From Paracoccaceae bacterium (GTDB taxonomy: Bacteria; Pseudomonadota; Alphaproteobacteria; Rhodobacterales; Rhodobacteraceae), in NCBI GenBank assembly GCA_024742655.1, contig JANSYB010000056.1, forward strand, positions 1 to 8,936: a DNA stretch of 8,936 nt. The letters are read 5' to 3'. The notes beneath the pieces are model-generated. The model worked only from the letters and a program-made list of their open reading frames with translations. It made no database searches and was not told where the DNA came from. The translations under genes were made by a program, and so were the position numbers. Of the stretch, positions 1-6,622 are shown piece after piece (the first letter of the stretch is position 1; each line of letters starts with the position of its first letter).

Positions 1-595
1 CGGTGAAATCCTCGGGCTGTCGGTGTCGTCCACAACCCTTCTGACGGCGATCTGGGCAGCGGGCGCGCTGGCCGGGTTCGTCCTGGCCGGGCGTCTTCTG
101 GCGCTCGGCCGCAACCCCTACCGGCTGGCGGCCCTTGGCCTTCTGTCGGGGATCGCGGCCTTCTCGGTGGTGATCTTCTCGGCGCCCATGCAGTCGCCCG
201 TTATGTTCTTTGCCGGCGCGGGCCTGATCGGTTTCGGCGGCGGGATTTTCGCGGTGGCCACGCTGATCGCGGCAATGACCATGCCCGCGCGCGGCGCGGC
301 CGGTCACGGCCTTGCCCTCGGGGCATGGGGCGCGGCGCAGGCAACGGCGGCGGGCCTGTCGATCGCCATCGGCGGCGGGCTGCGCGACACCGTCAGCGCC
401 ATTGCCGCCACCGGCGCCTGGGGCGAGCCGCTTAACACCGCGGCCACCGGCTATTCCGCAGTTTATCATATCGAAATCGTGCTGCTGTTCGTAACCCTGG
501 CGGTTCTGGGGCCGCTGGTGCGCTACGCGCGGCAAACCCCGCAATCCCACCCTACAGGAGCGGCCCGTATCGGCCTGGCCGACTTCCCGACATGA
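1..595 (+). CDS. lhaA: LhaA/PucC-family light-harvesting complex assembly protein, C-terminal part (5' end outside window)
   Basis: The frame is open from the left edge (first full codon at 2) to TGA at 593-595, giving about 197 residues of the C-terminal half. The GTG at 23 is an internal valine, not a start, because the frame continues upstream with GEILGLSV. The visible part is strongly hydrophobic, with about four membrane-spanning stretches rich in Gly and Ala, and the segment GEILGLSVSSTTLLTAIWA resembles PucC/LhaA proteins of the major facilitator type. Family members sit in the inner membrane and help assemble LH1 or LH2 antenna complexes with bacteriochlorophyll. Its position just before puhA is the conserved bchM-lhaA-puhABC order of purple bacteria. 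LhaA is preferred over PucC because of this location rather than one beside pucBA. The last roughly 25 residues are hydrophilic and probably cytoplasmic. Confidence 0.85.
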   Translation, partial: GEILGLSVSSTTLLTAIWAAGALAGFVLAGRLLALGRNPYRLAALGLLSGIAAFSVVIFSAPMQSPVMFFAGAGLIGFGGGIFAVATLIAAMTMPARGAAGHGLALGAWGAAQATAAGLSIAIGGGLRDTVSAIAATGAWGEPLNTAATGYSAVYHIEIVLLFVTLAVLGPLVRYARQTPQSHPTGAARIGLADFPT

Positions 596-623
596 CCCGC
601 CGACCCGTGAAAAGGATGATAAA

Positions 624-1397
624 ATGAGTGAAGCGTTCTTCGGAAACTTCGACCTTGCCAGCGTAGCGATCTGGCTGTTCTGGATCTTCTTTGCCGGACT
701 GATCTACTACATTCAGCGCGAGAACATGCGCGAAGGCTATCCGCTGGAGGATGACGACGGCAATATCTCGGCCAACCAGGGCTTGTTCCCCGTGCCCGAG
801 GACAAGACCTTCAAACTGCCCCACGGGCGTGGCGAGGTGACCGTGCCCTCCGGCCAGAACGAGGACCGCAAGGACCTGGCACTGGCCAAGACGGCGGCCG
901 GCAACGGCTTTCCGTTCATTCCGACGGGCGATCCGATGACCGACGGTGTCGGCCCCGCCTCCTGGGCGCCGCGCCGCGACGTGCCGGAACTGGACGGTCA
1001 CGGCAAACCCAAGATCATCCCGATGGCCGCGACCGATCATTTCCACGTCTCCGCCGGCCCCGACCCGCGCGGCCTGCCCGTGCATGCCGGTGACGGAGAG
1101 GTCGTGGGCACGATCAGCGACATGTGGATCGACGAACCCGAACAGCTGGTCCGCTACCTGGAGATCGAACTGGACGCCGAGCACGGCGGCGGCAAGCGCC
1201 TCGTGCCGATGACCATGGCGCGGATCTGGTTCGGCAAGGTCAAGGTGCGGTCGATCTTCGGCAAGCATTTCGCGGCCGTGCCGCAAACCGCCTCGCCCAA
1301 GCAGGTCACCCTGCTCGAGGAAGAAAAGATCATGGCCTACTATGGCGGCGGCACCCTTTATGCCAGCGCCCAGCGGCTTGAGCCGCAACTGGGCTGA
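624..1397 (+). CDS. puhA: Photosynthetic reaction centre H subunit
   Basis: This 257-residue protein has the usual length and layout of reaction-centre H subunits. A single membrane helix lies at about residues 11-31 and is followed by the conserved basic turn RENMREGYPLE, then a large soluble domain on the cytoplasmic side. The family hallmark DPRGLPVHAGDG and the following DMWIDEPEQLVRYLEIEL segment match the PRC-barrel core. The glutamate in RYLE (residue 180) sits where the Rhodobacter sphaeroides H subunit carries Glu173, part of the proton path to QB; I infer this equivalence from the local motif. The C-terminal KIMAYYGGGTLYA is also typical. H caps the L and M subunits and is needed for their stable assembly. 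Start ATG 624 has AAAGGA at 611-616. It lies 28 nt after lhaA and 27 nt before puhB. Confidence 0.98.
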   Translation: MSEAFFGNFDLASVAIWLFWIFFAGLIYYIQRENMREGYPLEDDDGNISANQGLFPVPEDKTFKLPHGRGEVTVPSGQNEDRKDLALAKTAAGNGFPFIPTGDPMTDGVGPASWAPRRDVPELDGHGKPKIIPMAATDHFHVSAGPDPRGLPVHAGDGEVVGTISDMWIDEPEQLVRYLEIELDAEHGGGKRLVPMTMARIWFGKVKVRSIFGKHFAAVPQTASPKQVTLLEEEKIMAYYGGGTLYASAQRLEPQLG

Positions 1398-1424
1398 TCT
1401 GACACCAACTGAACGGAGGCTGTC

Positions 1425-2063
1425 ATGAGCCACGACGATTTTGCATTCGAACCCGTGAAGGGCCTGCCGGAGCGCCCGCCCGAGGGCGAGGAAATCCTGT
1501 GGCAGGGGCGGCCTGACTGGTGGGCGCTGACGCGCGAATCCCTCAGCCTCTACTGGGTTCTGGGCTATTTCGTCGTGCTGGCGGCCTGGCGCTTTGGCTC
1601 GATGATCGACCAGGTGCCGTTCACCACCGCCTTTGCGGCCTCGTTCCCCTTTATCATCCTTGGGGGGATCGTTGGGCTGCTGCTGGCGGTGATCGCTTTC
1701 GTTCAGGCGCGCGCCACCGTTTACACCATCACCAACCGCCGCGTCGCCATGCGCATCGGCGCGGCGCTGACCGTGACGCTGAACCTGCCCTATACCCAGA
1801 TCGGCAGTGCCAACCTTGACCTGCGCCGGCGCGGGACGGGCACGATCGCCCTCGACCTGCTGGGCGACACGCGGCTCAGCTACCTCGTGTGCTGGCCGCA
1901 TGTGCGCCCGTGGGTCATCCGCCGCACCCAGCCCGCGCTGCGCTGCATCCCGGATGCCGAGCGCGTGGCCAAGATGTTGTCGGAGGCCGCCATGGCCCGC
2001 GTCAGCACCCCGCAAATCGCCCGCACGGCCCCCGCCACCACGGCCGCCGTGGCCGCCGAGTAA
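1425..2063 (+). CDS. puhB: Photosynthetic complex assembly protein PuhB
   Basis: The product has 212 residues and follows puhA, as in Rhodobacter. It begins with a polar segment (EGEEILWQGRPDWWAL), followed by two hydrophobic membrane stretches at about residues 43-60 and 71-93. A bacterial PH-like (DUF304-type) stretch then starts at TVYTITNRRVAMRIG (about 98-112) and continues through LPYTQIGSANL. The WQGRP motif before the helices and the YTITNRR motif after them are the pattern of membrane-anchored bPH proteins. Genetic work in R. capsulatus assigns PuhB a role in reaction-centre assembly; no catalytic activity is expected. The C-terminus (about 195-212) is a low-complexity Ala/Thr tail of uncertain importance. 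Start ATG 1425 has a strong GGAGG at 1415-1419. It ends 21 nt before puhC. Confidence 0.93.
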   Translation: MSHDDFAFEPVKGLPERPPEGEEILWQGRPDWWALTRESLSLYWVLGYFVVLAAWRFGSMIDQVPFTTAFAASFPFIILGGIVGLLLAVIAFVQARATVYTITNRRVAMRIGAALTVTLNLPYTQIGSANLDLRRRGTGTIALDLLGDTRLSYLVCWPHVRPWVIRRTQPALRCIPDAERVAKMLSEAAMARVSTPQIARTAPATTAAVAAE

Positions 2064-2084
2064 CCCCGAAAGGAGCGCCCCGAA

Positions 2085-2552
2085 ATGGCCCGCACCGACA
2101 TACAGCCCCCCACCCATGCCGAGGATCGCGATCTCGTGCCGCGCGTCATGGTCCGCGCGATGTTCGCGCTGGTGCTGACGGTGTTGCTGCTGGTCACCTG
2201 GGCGCGCGTGACGGGGCAGCCCGTCACCTACACCCCGCCCAAGGGCGCCATCACGCATGACCGTCAGTTCCACCTGAGCGGCGACATGGCCGGACGCGCC
2301 ACCGTGACCGGCCTTGATGGCACGATCATCGCGGATCTGTCACCCGAAAAGGGTGGGTTCATTTCCGGCGTCTGGCGCGTCATTCAGCGCGAACGCACCA
2401 AGCACAGCGTGGCCCCGGACGGGCCCCTGACCCTTGTACGCTACGATAATGGAAGGATTTCGATCTACGACCCCAGCACGGGGTGGAGCGCCGACCTCAT
2501 GGGGTTCGGCGCGGACAACGCCAAGGCCTTTGCCCGGCTCTTGGCACAATAG
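2085..2552 (+). CDS. puhC: Photosynthetic complex assembly protein PuhC
   Basis: This 155-residue protein has a short charged N-terminus, one membrane helix at about residues 22-42 (MVRAMFALVLTVLLLVTWAR), and a soluble domain of about 110 residues likely to lie in the periplasm. Seen there are DRQFHLSGDMAGRATVTGLDG, LSPEKGGFISGVWRVIQRER and VRYDNGRISIYDPSTGWSADLMGFG, segments typical of PuhC. PuhC is known from R. capsulatus to affect reaction-centre and LH1 core assembly; the mechanism is not settled. The identification rests on the single-helix layout, the motifs, and the place directly after puhB. Start ATG 2085 follows AGGAG at 2071-2075. The stop (TAG, 2550-2552) abuts the ribosome-binding site of the next gene, so the two are likely cotranscribed. 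Confidence 0.93.
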   Translation: MARTDIQPPTHAEDRDLVPRVMVRAMFALVLTVLLLVTWARVTGQPVTYTPPKGAITHDRQFHLSGDMAGRATVTGLDGTIIADLSPEKGGFISGVWRVIQRERTKHSVAPDGPLTLVRYDNGRISIYDPSTGWSADLMGFGADNAKAFARLLAQ

Positions 2553-2561
2553 GAGAGGAGG
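2551..2561 (+). promoter_or_regulatory. Extended ribosome-binding site of bciE
   Basis: The doubled purine-rich run AGGAGAGGAGG lies 5 nt before ATG 2567 and begins within the stop codon of puhC. It decides the start of the small gene in favour of 2567 over the longer in-frame alternative at 2483, which would lie inside puhC. Confidence 0.75.
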
Positions 2562-2566
2562 CCAAA

Positions 2567-2863
2567 ATGGGATGGCTTACCAAAGACATCGAACACGCTC
2601 CGTGTACGGTGGAAATCAGTCACAAATTCGAAAGCCTGCACGCACATGTGCGCTTCAACAACGGGGCGGTCATATACCCGGGTGACGAGGTCAAGGTCCA
2701 CGGGCCCGAGATCATGGCGCCCTTCGGCGAGATCGTCAGTGAGGACCGCGATGCCACCATCGTGCGCGCCTCGAAGCTGGAACAGCTCTGGACACGGCTG
2801 ACCGGCGATTTCGAGGTGATGGAGCTTTGCGAGTTCTCCTTTTCCGAGGAGGTCACGCTATGA
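2567..2863 (+). CDS. bciE: Probable BciE, small subunit of the alphaproteobacterial aerobic cyclase
   Basis: This 98-residue soluble protein has no signal peptide or membrane helix. It starts MGWLTKDIEHAPCTVEISHK, has a Gly/Val-rich middle (NNGAVIYPGDEVKVHGP) that looks like a beta-barrel-type fold, and ends in an acidic EFSFSEEVTL. The frame is open further upstream, to an ATG at 2483 inside puhC, but ATG 2567 is chosen because AGGAGAGGAGG lies at 2551-2561 and it avoids overlapping puhC. Its stop overlaps the acsF start (ATGA, 2860-2863), which suggests translational coupling. In R. sphaeroides a small gene next to acsF encodes BciE, a protein required for activity of the alphaproteobacterial oxygen-dependent cyclase. 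Position, size and coupling make this the best assignment, but I recognise it mainly by context, not by a known active-site motif. The alternative is an unnamed conserved photosynthesis-cluster protein. Confidence 0.75.
   Translation: MGWLTKDIEHAPCTVEISHKFESLHAHVRFNNGAVIYPGDEVKVHGPEIMAPFGEIVSEDRDATIVRASKLEQLWTRLTGDFEVMELCEFSFSEEVTL
2846..2852 (+). promoter_or_regulatory. Ribosome-binding site of acsF, inside bciE
   Basis: GAGGAGG lies 7 nt before ATG 2860 and is embedded in the last codons of bciE. It sets the acsF start at 2860 rather than the in-frame ATG at 2827. Because the site lies within translated bciE and the start overlaps its stop as ATGA, acsF translation is probably coupled to bciE. 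Confidence 0.8.
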
Positions 2864-3990
2864 ACGCCCATGCCGGAAAACACACCGCCGATGCGACCAC
2901 CGTGGAAGAGGGTCTTGCCATCGCGGAGGAACAGGACCGTCAGTACACCAACGAAATGGCCACCGAGACGGCCATGGCCAACACGCTTCTGACGCCGCGT
3001 TTCTACACGACCGATTTCGATGAGCTCGACGCGATCGACGTGTCGTCCGTCCGCACGGACTGGGACGCGCTGATCGCCCAGATGGAGGCGGACCCCAACA
3101 AGGGCCACTTCAAGAAGAACGAAGACTGGGACCATGTCGATTGGGAGAACATGGAGCCGCAGCTGAAAAAGGAATTCATCGACTTCCTGATCTCAAGCTG
3201 CACGGCCGAGTTCTCGGGCTGCGTGCTTTACAAGGAGATGAAGCGACGCGGCAACAACAAGGACATCACGCAGCTCTTTCAGCTGATGGCGCGCGATGAG
3301 GCGCGGCACGCGGGCTTCATCAACGATGCCCTGCGCGAGGCGGGCCTGCGGGTGAACCTGGGCTTCCTGACCCAGAAGAAGAAATACACCTACTTCCGGC
3401 CCAAGTTCATCTATTATGCCACCTACCTGTCCGAAAAGATCGGGTATGCGCGATACATCACCATCTATCGCCATCTCGAGGCGAACCCGGAGTTGCGTTT
3501 CCACCCGATTTTCAAATGGTTCCGCGAGTGGTGCAATGACGAATTCAGCCACGGCGAGGCCTTCGCGCTTCTGATGAAGACCGACCCCAAGCTGACCTCG
3601 GGGCGCAACGTGTGGTGGATCAAGTTCTTCCTCACTGCGGTTTACGCCACGATGTATGTGCGCGATCACCAGCGCCCGGCCTTTCACAAGGCGCTTGGCG
3701 TCGATCCGGACTGGTATGCGCACGAGGTGTTCACCAAGACATCGGAACTGTCCAAGCAGATCTTCCCGATCACGGTGGATATCGATCACCCGAAGTGGCA
3801 GACGAACCTTGAGCGCCTGCAGAAGGCCAATGTCGATCTGGATGCCGCGCGCAAACAGGGCGGCGTGGCAGGGCGCATGAAGGCGCTTGGCGCACAGGCG
3901 CGCGCCGCGCGCGCCTTCGTCAGCCTCTACTTCATCCCGGCCAAGGGGCACCAGGTGCCCGCCTCGACCCGAATGGAGCCTGCATACTGA
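2860..3990 (+). CDS. acsF: Mg-protoporphyrin IX monomethyl ester (oxidative) cyclase, aerobic form
   Basis: AcsF is a diiron, O2- and reductant-dependent enzyme that forms the isocyclic ring E, turning Mg-protoporphyrin IX 13-monomethyl ester into protochlorophyllide (3,8-divinyl). The 376-residue protein carries the carboxylate-bridged diiron ligand set: Glu117 in CTAEFSGCVLYKEM, Glu147 and His150 in ARDEARHAGF, and Glu228 and His231 in CNDEFSHGEAF. Length and motifs match the AcsF family. The region TYFRPKFIYYATYLSEKIGYARYIT is also typical. It overlaps bciE upstream by 4 nt and puhE downstream by 1 nt (TGATG at 3988-3992). An oxygen-using cyclase fits an aerobic or facultatively aerobic phototroph; the anaerobic alternative, BchE, is not in this window. 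All ligands expected by motif are present, so it looks functional. Confidence 0.97.
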   Translation: MNAHAGKHTADATTVEEGLAIAEEQDRQYTNEMATETAMANTLLTPRFYTTDFDELDAIDVSSVRTDWDALIAQMEADPNKGHFKKNEDWDHVDWENMEPQLKKEFIDFLISSCTAEFSGCVLYKEMKRRGNNKDITQLFQLMARDEARHAGFINDALREAGLRVNLGFLTQKKKYTYFRPKFIYYATYLSEKIGYARYITIYRHLEANPELRFHPIFKWFREWCNDEFSHGEAFALLMKTDPKLTSGRNVWWIKFFLTAVYATMYVRDHQRPAFHKALGVDPDWYAHEVFTKTSELSKQIFPITVDIDHPKWQTNLERLQKANVDLDAARKQGGVAGRMKALGAQARAARAFVSLYFIPAKGHQVPASTRMEPAY

Positions 3991-4808
3991 TGGCCAATCC
4001 CTGGATCGCCGCGCTTTTCGCGCTTTTTGCCTGGTGGTTTTCCACCGGGGCGATCCTTGTGGTCGTACGCCATGCCGATCGCGCCGGACGGCGCGCTCGG
4101 CTGGCCTGCACGGTCCTTGCCCTGCCCCTGCTGGGGCTGGGCCTGTGGGGGTTTGCCCAAACGCTTGGGCAAGATGGAAGCGCCGCGGCCTACTGGGCCT
4201 TCCTGTCGGCGCTGGCGATCTGGGGCTGGGTCGAACTGGCCTTTCTGACCGGCGTCATAACGGGCCCGAACCTCTACCGGTGTCCCGATAACCTGCCCGA
4301 GGCCGAACGCTTTGTGCGGGCATGGGGCACGGTCGCCTATCACGAAATCCTGCTGACCGGCCTGTTGGTCGGGCTGTGGCTTTTCGGGGCGGGGGCAGAA
4401 AACACCTTTGGTCTGTGGACCTTCACCACACTCTACTTCGCGCGCATCTCGGCCAAGCTGAACCTGTATTTCGGCGTGCCGCGCATCAACACCGAATTCA
4501 TCCCGGAGGCGCTCTCGCACATGAGCAGCCATTTCCGGGTCTCGCGGCTGAACTGGGTGTTTCCCATTTCAGTCACCGCGCTCAGCTATGCCTCGGCATG
4601 CTGGCTGGAACGGCTCTATGCCGCCGATGCCGCCGGGGCCATCACGGGCTTTGCCCTGCTGGCGGCGATCACCGCACTGGCCCTGCTCGAACATTGGTTG
4701 ATGGTTCTGCCATTGCCCGATGCCAAACTCTGGCGCTGGATGTTGCCCGCGCCCAAACCGACAACAACATCGAATACGACTAGACCGGAGGGACATCATG
4801 GATTTTGA
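3990..4808 (+). CDS. puhE: Photosynthetic complex assembly membrane protein PuhE (DUF3623 family)
   Basis: The 272-residue product is very hydrophobic, with six or seven predicted membrane segments: near the N-terminus ([20 protein letters not shown]), around [55 protein letters not shown], a less certain one at [14 protein letters not shown], then [17 protein letters not shown] and [19 protein letters not shown]. The conserved stretch [21 protein letters not shown], with the following [13 protein letters not shown], is characteristic of PuhE. In R. capsulatus loss of PuhE changes bacteriochlorophyll level and reaction-centre assembly; no enzymatic activity is established. ATG 3990 shares its A with the acsF stop, so translation is probably by reinitiation. 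The last codons overlap hemA by 11 nt. The hydrophilic C-terminal tail, rich in Thr and Asn, contains the hemA ribosome-binding site. Confidence 0.9.
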   Translation: MANPWIAALFALFAWWFSTGAILVVVRHADRAGRRARLACTVLALPLLGLGLWGFAQTLGQDGSAAAYWAFLSALAIWGWVELAFLTGVITGPNLYRCPDNLPEAERFVRAWGTVAYHEILLTGLLVGLWLFGAGAENTFGLWTFTTLYFARISAKLNLYFGVPRINTEFIPEALSHMSSHFRVSRLNWVFPISVTALSYASACWLERLYAADAAGAITGFALLAAITALALLEHWLMVLPLPDAKLWRWMLPAPKPTTTSNTTRPEGHHGF

Positions 4809-6012
4809 TGCCATGTTCAATGCGCAGCTGAATGCGCTCAAGGAAGAGGGCAACTATCGCATCTTCGCCGAACTCGAACGCCGCTGCGGGACCTTCCCCA
4901 GGGTCAAAAGCCATGATGACGACGCCCCCGACGAGGTGACCGTCTGGTGTTCCAACGACTATCTGGGCATGGGCCAGAACCCGATCGTCCGTCAGGCGAT
5001 GAAGGATGCGGTCGATCTGTGCGGCACCGGCGCCGGCGGCACGCGCAATATTTCAGGCACCAATCACTATCATGTGCGTCTCGAACATGAACTGGCCGAT
5101 CTGCACGGCAAGGAAGCCGCGCTGCTTTTCACTTCGGGCTATGTGTCGAACTGGGCCGCGCTGTCCACGCTTGGCAGCCGCCTGCCCGACGCCGTGATCC
5201 TCAGCGACGAGCTCAACCATGCCTCGATGATCGAGGGCATCCGCCATTCCCGCGCGAAAAAGGCGATCTGGAAGCATAACGACCCCGAGGATCTGGATCG
5301 CAAGCTGTCGGCCCTGCCGGCCAACGCGCCCAAGATCGTGGCGTTCGAGTCGGTCTATTCGATGGATGGCGACATCTGCCCGATGCAGGAGATCGTCGAG
5401 GTGGCAGAGAAACACGGCGCCATGACCTATCTCGACGAGGTGCATGCCGTGGGCCTCTACGGGCCGCGCGGCGGCGGCATTTCCGAACGCGAGGGGCTGG
5501 CCGACCGCATCACCCTGATCGAGGGCACCTTGGGCAAAGCCTATGGCTGCGTCGGCGGCTACATCACCGGCTCGGCCGCGATGTGCGATTTCGTGCGCAG
5601 CTTTGCCAGCGGGTTCATCTTCACCACCGCCCTGCCCCCGGCCGTGGCCGCGGCGGCACAGGCGTCGGTCGCGTATCTCAAGCAGTCGAGTACCGAGCGC
5701 GAGCTGCAACAGCAGCGGGTCGCCCGTCTGCGGGAACTGCTGGAAAAACGCGGCATCCCGCATATGGACAACCCCAGCCATATCATCCCGGTGATGATCA
5801 AGGACCCGGTCAAGTGCCGGATGCTGGCCGACATCCTGATGCGCGACTGGGGCATCTACGTGCAGCCGATCAACTATCCCACCGTGCCCAAGGGCACCGA
5901 GCGGCTTCGCTTTACCCCCGGGCCGCTGCATTCGGATGCCGATATCGATCACCTGGTCGAGGCGCTGACCGTGCTTTGGAAGCAATGCGCGATTGCGCAT
6001 GCCGTGGCCTGA
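4798..6012 (+). CDS. hemA: 5-aminolevulinate synthase
   Basis: This PLP enzyme condenses glycine with succinyl-CoA to give 5-aminolevulinate, the first committed precursor of heme and bacteriochlorophyll in alphaproteobacteria (the Shemin route). The 404-residue protein has the family's usual length. Motifs seen include [14 protein letters not shown] near the N-terminus, [15 protein letters not shown] (substrate and cofactor pocket), [27 protein letters not shown], and [17 protein letters not shown] with Asp213 and His216 at the PLP ring. The PLP-binding lysine is Lys247 in [16 protein letters not shown] 4798 is chosen because GGAGGG lies at 4787-4792 and the family start is near MDFDAMFN; the frame is open upstream but that part reads as non-homologous basic sequence within puhE. 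The 11-nt overlap with puhE suggests coupled expression. Whether the genome has a second synthase (hemT-like) cannot be seen here. Confidence 0.97.
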   Translation: MDFDAMFNAQLNALKEEGNYRIFAELERRCGTFPRVKSHDDDAPDEVTVWCSNDYLGMGQNPIVRQAMKDAVDLCGTGAGGTRNISGTNHYHVRLEHELADLHGKEAALLFTSGYVSNWAALSTLGSRLPDAVILSDELNHASMIEGIRHSRAKKAIWKHNDPEDLDRKLSALPANAPKIVAFESVYSMDGDICPMQEIVEVAEKHGAMTYLDEVHAVGLYGPRGGGISEREGLADRITLIEGTLGKAYGCVGGYITGSAAMCDFVRSFASGFIFTTALPPAVAAAAQASVAYLKQSSTERELQQQRVARLRELLEKRGIPHMDNPSHIIPVMIKDPVKCRMLADILMRDWGIYVQPINYPTVPKGTERLRFTPGPLHSDADIDHLVEALTVLWKQCAIAHAVA

Positions 6013-6022
6013 CAAGATACGC

Positions 6023-6047
6023 GGTTCAAATGACAAAGGTTTGATCC
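6023..6047. promoter_or_regulatory. Inverted repeat upstream of cycA, candidate operator
   Basis: GGTTCAAA (6023-6030) and TTTGATCC (6040-6047) pair at 7 of 8 positions across a 9-nt spacer, just after the hemA stop and 7 nt before the candidate -35 of cycA. Half-site starts are 17 nt apart. It does not match the PpsR/CrtJ pattern (TGT-N12-ACA) or the FNR pattern (TTGAT-N4-ATCAA). It could bind an unidentified dimeric regulator or form a weak hairpin after hemA; no T-tract follows, so termination is unlikely. Confidence 0.4.
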
Positions 6048-6054
6048 TCCATGG

Positions 6055-6083
6055 TTGACTTCGCGCTGTAGGCTCTAGCTTAA
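6055..6083 (+). promoter_or_regulatory. Candidate promoter of cycA
   Basis: TTGACT at 6055-6060 matches five of six bases of the sigma70-type -35 element. A T/A-rich GCTTAAC at 6078-6084 lies at 17-18 nt spacing, but it is a poor -10 (about three of six matches). The 97-nt gap before cycA, much larger than any other gap in the operon, supports separate transcription. Readthrough from hemA is also possible because no terminator separates the two. Confidence 0.42.
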
Positions 6084-6099
6084 CCGCGGAAACGAGTAT

Positions 6100-6105
6100 G
6101 GAGGA
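6100..6105 (+). promoter_or_regulatory. Ribosome-binding site deciding the cycA start
   Basis: GGAGGA lies 4 nt before ATG 6110. It partly overlaps the alternative in-frame ATG at 6098, which has no comparable upstream site. Starting at 6110 also gives a regular signal peptide (MKHYIAAPLAALLFAAPAMA). Confidence 0.72.
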
Positions 6106-6109
6106 TCTC

Positions 6110-6547
6110 ATGAAACACTACATCGCAGCACCGCTGGCAGCCCTGCTGTTCGCCGCACCGGCCATGGCCGACGATCACGCCTCGGGCGATCCCGAGGCCG
6201 GCAAGAAGGCGTTCAACAAATGCAAGGCCTGCCACATGGTCGAGGGGCCCGACGAAACCTTCGTCAAGGGCGGCAAGGTCGGCCCGAACCTCTATGGCGT
6301 GATCGGACGCACCGCGGGCTCGGTCGAGGATTTCAGGTACTCCAAGATCATCGTTGCCGCCGGTGAAGGCGGGCTTGCCTGGGACGAGGAAAGCTTTGTC
6401 GCCTATGCGCAGGACCCGACCGGCTACCTGCAGGAAGTGACCGGCGACAACGGTCGTGGCAAGATGACCTACAAGGCCCGCAAGGCCGAGGAAGTCGTGG
6501 ACATCTGGGCCTATCTCGCCTCGGTCAGCCCCGCACCGGAAAGCTGA
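6110..6547 (+). CDS. cycA: Periplasmic cytochrome c2-type (c-551-like) electron carrier
   Basis: This is a 145-residue monoheme c-type cytochrome. Residues 1-20 form a Sec signal peptide with a likely cut after AMA, leaving a mature protein of 125 residues that starts DDHASGD. The heme site is CKACH (Cys38, Cys41, His42), and Met119 in GRGKMTYKA is the probable sixth iron ligand. VGPNLYGVIGRTAG and the C-terminal VVDIWAYLASV are typical of class I cytochromes of the c2 family. The protein would shuttle electrons from the cytochrome bc1 complex to the reaction centre, probably via the tetraheme subunit encoded by pufC on the other strand, and to terminal oxidases. Start 6110 is preferred over 6098. 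The gene closes the plus-strand arm and is followed 28 nt later by a strong terminator. Whether it is strictly c2 or the c-551 form used in roseobacters cannot be settled by eye. Confidence 0.9.
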   Translation: MKHYIAAPLAALLFAAPAMADDHASGDPEAGKKAFNKCKACHMVEGPDETFVKGGKVGPNLYGVIGRTAGSVEDFRYSKIIVAAGEGGLAWDEESFVAYAQDPTGYLQEVTGDNGRGKMTYKARKAEEVVDIWAYLASVSPAPES

Positions 6548-6575
6548 ACGCGTCAGACCGAGATAATCGGAATGC

Positions 6576-6608
6576 AAAGGACCGCCGAAATGGCGGTCCT
6601 TTTTCTTT
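6576..6608 (+). terminator. Intrinsic terminator after cycA
   Basis: A perfect 11-bp stem, AAAGGACCGCC (6576-6586) with GGCGGTCCTTT (6592-6602), closes a 5-nt loop and runs into a T-rich tail (TTTTTCTTT, 6600-6608). This is a textbook rho-independent terminator for cycA. In the opposite direction it lies 20 nt past the dxs stop; the stem itself ends in TTT on that strand but no longer T-run follows, so it may serve dxs only weakly. Confidence 0.93.
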
Positions 6609-6622
6609 GGTCGGTGTTTGGG

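Noticed and set aside
18..34. TGT...ACA in lhaA resembling a PpsR/CrtJ site.
   Set aside because: The spacing is 11 rather than 12 nt and it lies inside coding sequence. I found no proper TGT-N12-ACA site in the gaps of this window.
460..480. A/T-rich patch near the lhaA 3' end (TATCAT at 464-469) as a possible internal puhA promoter.
   Set aside because: No -35-like element lies at suitable spacing. An internal puhA promoter in this region is plausible from Rhodobacter work but is not visible here.
552..2273. A 573-codon open frame on the minus strand across puhA, puhB and puhC.
   Set aside because: It spans three well-supported genes and their gaps, its composition is that of an antisense shadow (Gly, His, Arg, Gln), and it has no ribosome-binding site or domain I recognise.
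2483..2566. Longer N-terminus for the small gene before acsF, starting inside puhC.
   Set aside because: The extension reads as an out-of-frame puhC shadow, and a strong ribosome-binding site lies directly before ATG 2567.
4720..4797. Longer N-terminus for 5-aminolevulinate synthase.
   Set aside because: The 26 extra residues are basic and lie within the puhE frame. The family starts near ATG 4798, which has GGAGGG just upstream.
6023..6047. The dyad after hemA as an intrinsic terminator.
   Set aside because: The stem is short and A/T-containing, has one mismatch, a 9-nt loop and no T-run after it. It fits an operator better.
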